DNA of 64,000 bases from Pyronema omphalodes (lineage: Eukaryota > Ascomycota > Pezizomycetes > Pezizales > Pyronemataceae). The DNA is taken from contig JAJJXM010000059.1 in assembly GCA_024516155.1 (NCBI GenBank), forward strand, positions 186,001-250,000. Reading direction: 5' to 3'. The position numbers and the translations under genes were made by a program. Shown here one piece after another: positions 63,310 to 64,000 of the stretch (position 1 is the first letter of the stretch; each line of letters starts with the position of its first letter). The notes under the pieces are model-generated. The model worked only from the letters and a program-made list of their open reading frames with translations, was not told where the DNA came from and made no database searches.

Positions 63310-64000
63310 TCAGTTGCCTGACGATGTCGGCGGTCGGGGACGGGGGGGTGGATCCGGGGGGGCTGGGCGGGTAAGAAGTCGCGCTCTGAAGCGGGCTTCC
63401 CGTCCGCGCACAAGGGATTCTGCCGGTCGCGTCGCGCTTTCTGCTGCCAGAAAGCCGAGCGGGGTTGTACGGAAGCAGCCGGTGATGGCCCGTGCCTGCT
63501 TGTTGAGGACGAGTTGGAGGCGGGACAGGTGCCCAGCGTCTCGGGAGGGGAGTCGGCGGACGGCGTTAATTTCTATTTCCGTAGGTAGAAACGGATTGCA
63601 CCACCGCTTGTTGAAGATTAGCGGTGCTGCCTGCGGGGAGCCCGTATTTCTTGCACAAGCGTGCAATTTGTGCCTGTTGTTGCGAGGCCCGGGAGAGCCA
63701 TTTCTGGCGATGCTGGTTAAAGGTGAGTTTTGCGTCCAGCCAGTAACCTAACCACCGAACAGCGGTTTCGGAATACCGAATGGAGTGGGTTCCCACCGTC
63801 ACTGTGAGGGAGTCGGGGTTCGGGGGAGAGCGTCTGCGGGAGAAAAGGATTGCTTCCGTCTTTTCTGATTCGAACACTACCGCGTTCGCTTCACCCCACG
63901 CGAGGCAGAGGGACGCGCATCGATCTAACTTGGTGGTGACGTCAGTCGCTGACGCGCCTTTCACGAGCCACGTGACGTCATCAACGAAGGACAGTCCCAG
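63310..64000 (-). pseudogene. LINE reverse transcriptase C-terminal part
   Basis: At the edge S-F-V-D-D-V-T-W is the catalytic box (F-V-D-D), followed by the thumb motif V-R-W-L-G-Y-W-L-D and V-S-T-Y-G to a stop at about 63566. The frame then changes; R-L-Q-L-V-L-N-K-Q-A-R-A-I-T-G and F-R-T-T-P follow to 63310. Runs of seven G near 63340-63360 lie where the next frame change to RNase H occurs. The N-terminal part lies outside the window. Confidence 0.8.

Larger units (their letters stand above)
61804..64000 (-). mobile_element. GC-rich LINE (Tad1-like), truncated by the window edge
   Basis: On the minus strand it runs from an RT domain at the window edge through RNase H (coding to 62210), then about 390 bp of 3' untranslated sequence, to a CAAAA tail (61804-61824). 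The 3' end AGGCCTTTCAGGCCT folds as a hairpin and is followed by GTGTATGATACAAAAC, the same layout as the other LINE ends here. Coding GC content is visibly higher than in the rest of the window, suggesting a recent arrival or different mutation history. Its frame is shifted at least twice, so this copy is probably inactive. Confidence 0.85.

Overview
This window is eukaryotic and most likely from a filamentous ascomycete fungus. The evidence is spliceosomal introns with GTRAGT donors and CTAAC-type branch points, degenerate Tad/I-like LINEs, hAT and TA-target DNA transposons, and a large expanded F-box gene family. No rRNA, tRNA, CRISPR array or bacterial operon was seen. The species cannot be named from this sequence.

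The dominant content is one multigene family. At least 13 copies or remnants of an F-box plus leucine-rich-like protein (about 480-610 residues) lie on both strands at about 0-1.1, 2.8-4.3, 6.5-8.0, 10.8-12.7, 15.0/17.3, 19.8-21.4, 28.2-28.7, 29.2-31.1, 32.8-35.6, 37.4-39.3, 42.5-44.4, 52.5-54.5 and 57.1-59.0 kb. Four or five look intact: 37.4 and 57.1 kb, 52.7 kb with a shifted start, and the two short forms at 2.8 and 6.5 kb. The rest carry stops, frameshifts, deletions or transposon insertions. A typical member has a Lys-rich start, a second basic tract that looks like a nuclear signal, an F-box and a long leucine-rich-like region ending near a conserved [LIM]-G-I-x-[WFY] motif. By analogy with known F-box proteins they would be substrate receptors of SCF ubiquitin ligases (inference).

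The most interesting point is the 5' end. In seven F-box copies and in one gene of an unrelated CCHC zinc-knuckle family (22.9-24.2 kb), the start codon is split by an intron. Exon 1 ends in A, followed by a GTRAGT intron of 126-140 nt with a CTAAC/CTAAT branch point, and exon 2 starts with TG. The leader upstream is homologous between the two families, and so are the first codons after the start (a basic stretch, then A-S-T). This looks like a portable module of promoter, leader, intron and N-terminal tag placed in front of different protein bodies. A second CCHC gene (45.3-46.3 kb) has a degenerate form. A leader with a working-looking donor at 17.3 kb is separated from its gene remnant by a 2.07-kb transposon.

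Between the genes are mobile elements whose ends can be read: four hAT-like elements with 8-bp target duplications (8.7, 25.9, 33.0 and 60.3 kb), three TA-flanked terminal-inverted-repeat elements (13.4, 15.1 and 55.7 kb), one LINE at 49.1-51.5 kb and a GC-rich LINE running off the right edge on the minus strand (61.8-64.0 kb), stray LINE 3' ends, a 540-bp TTTA array, and about eight copies of a short dispersed repeat containing GCAGGGATTCGCGTCGCG. Long stretches between these hold nothing I can identify.
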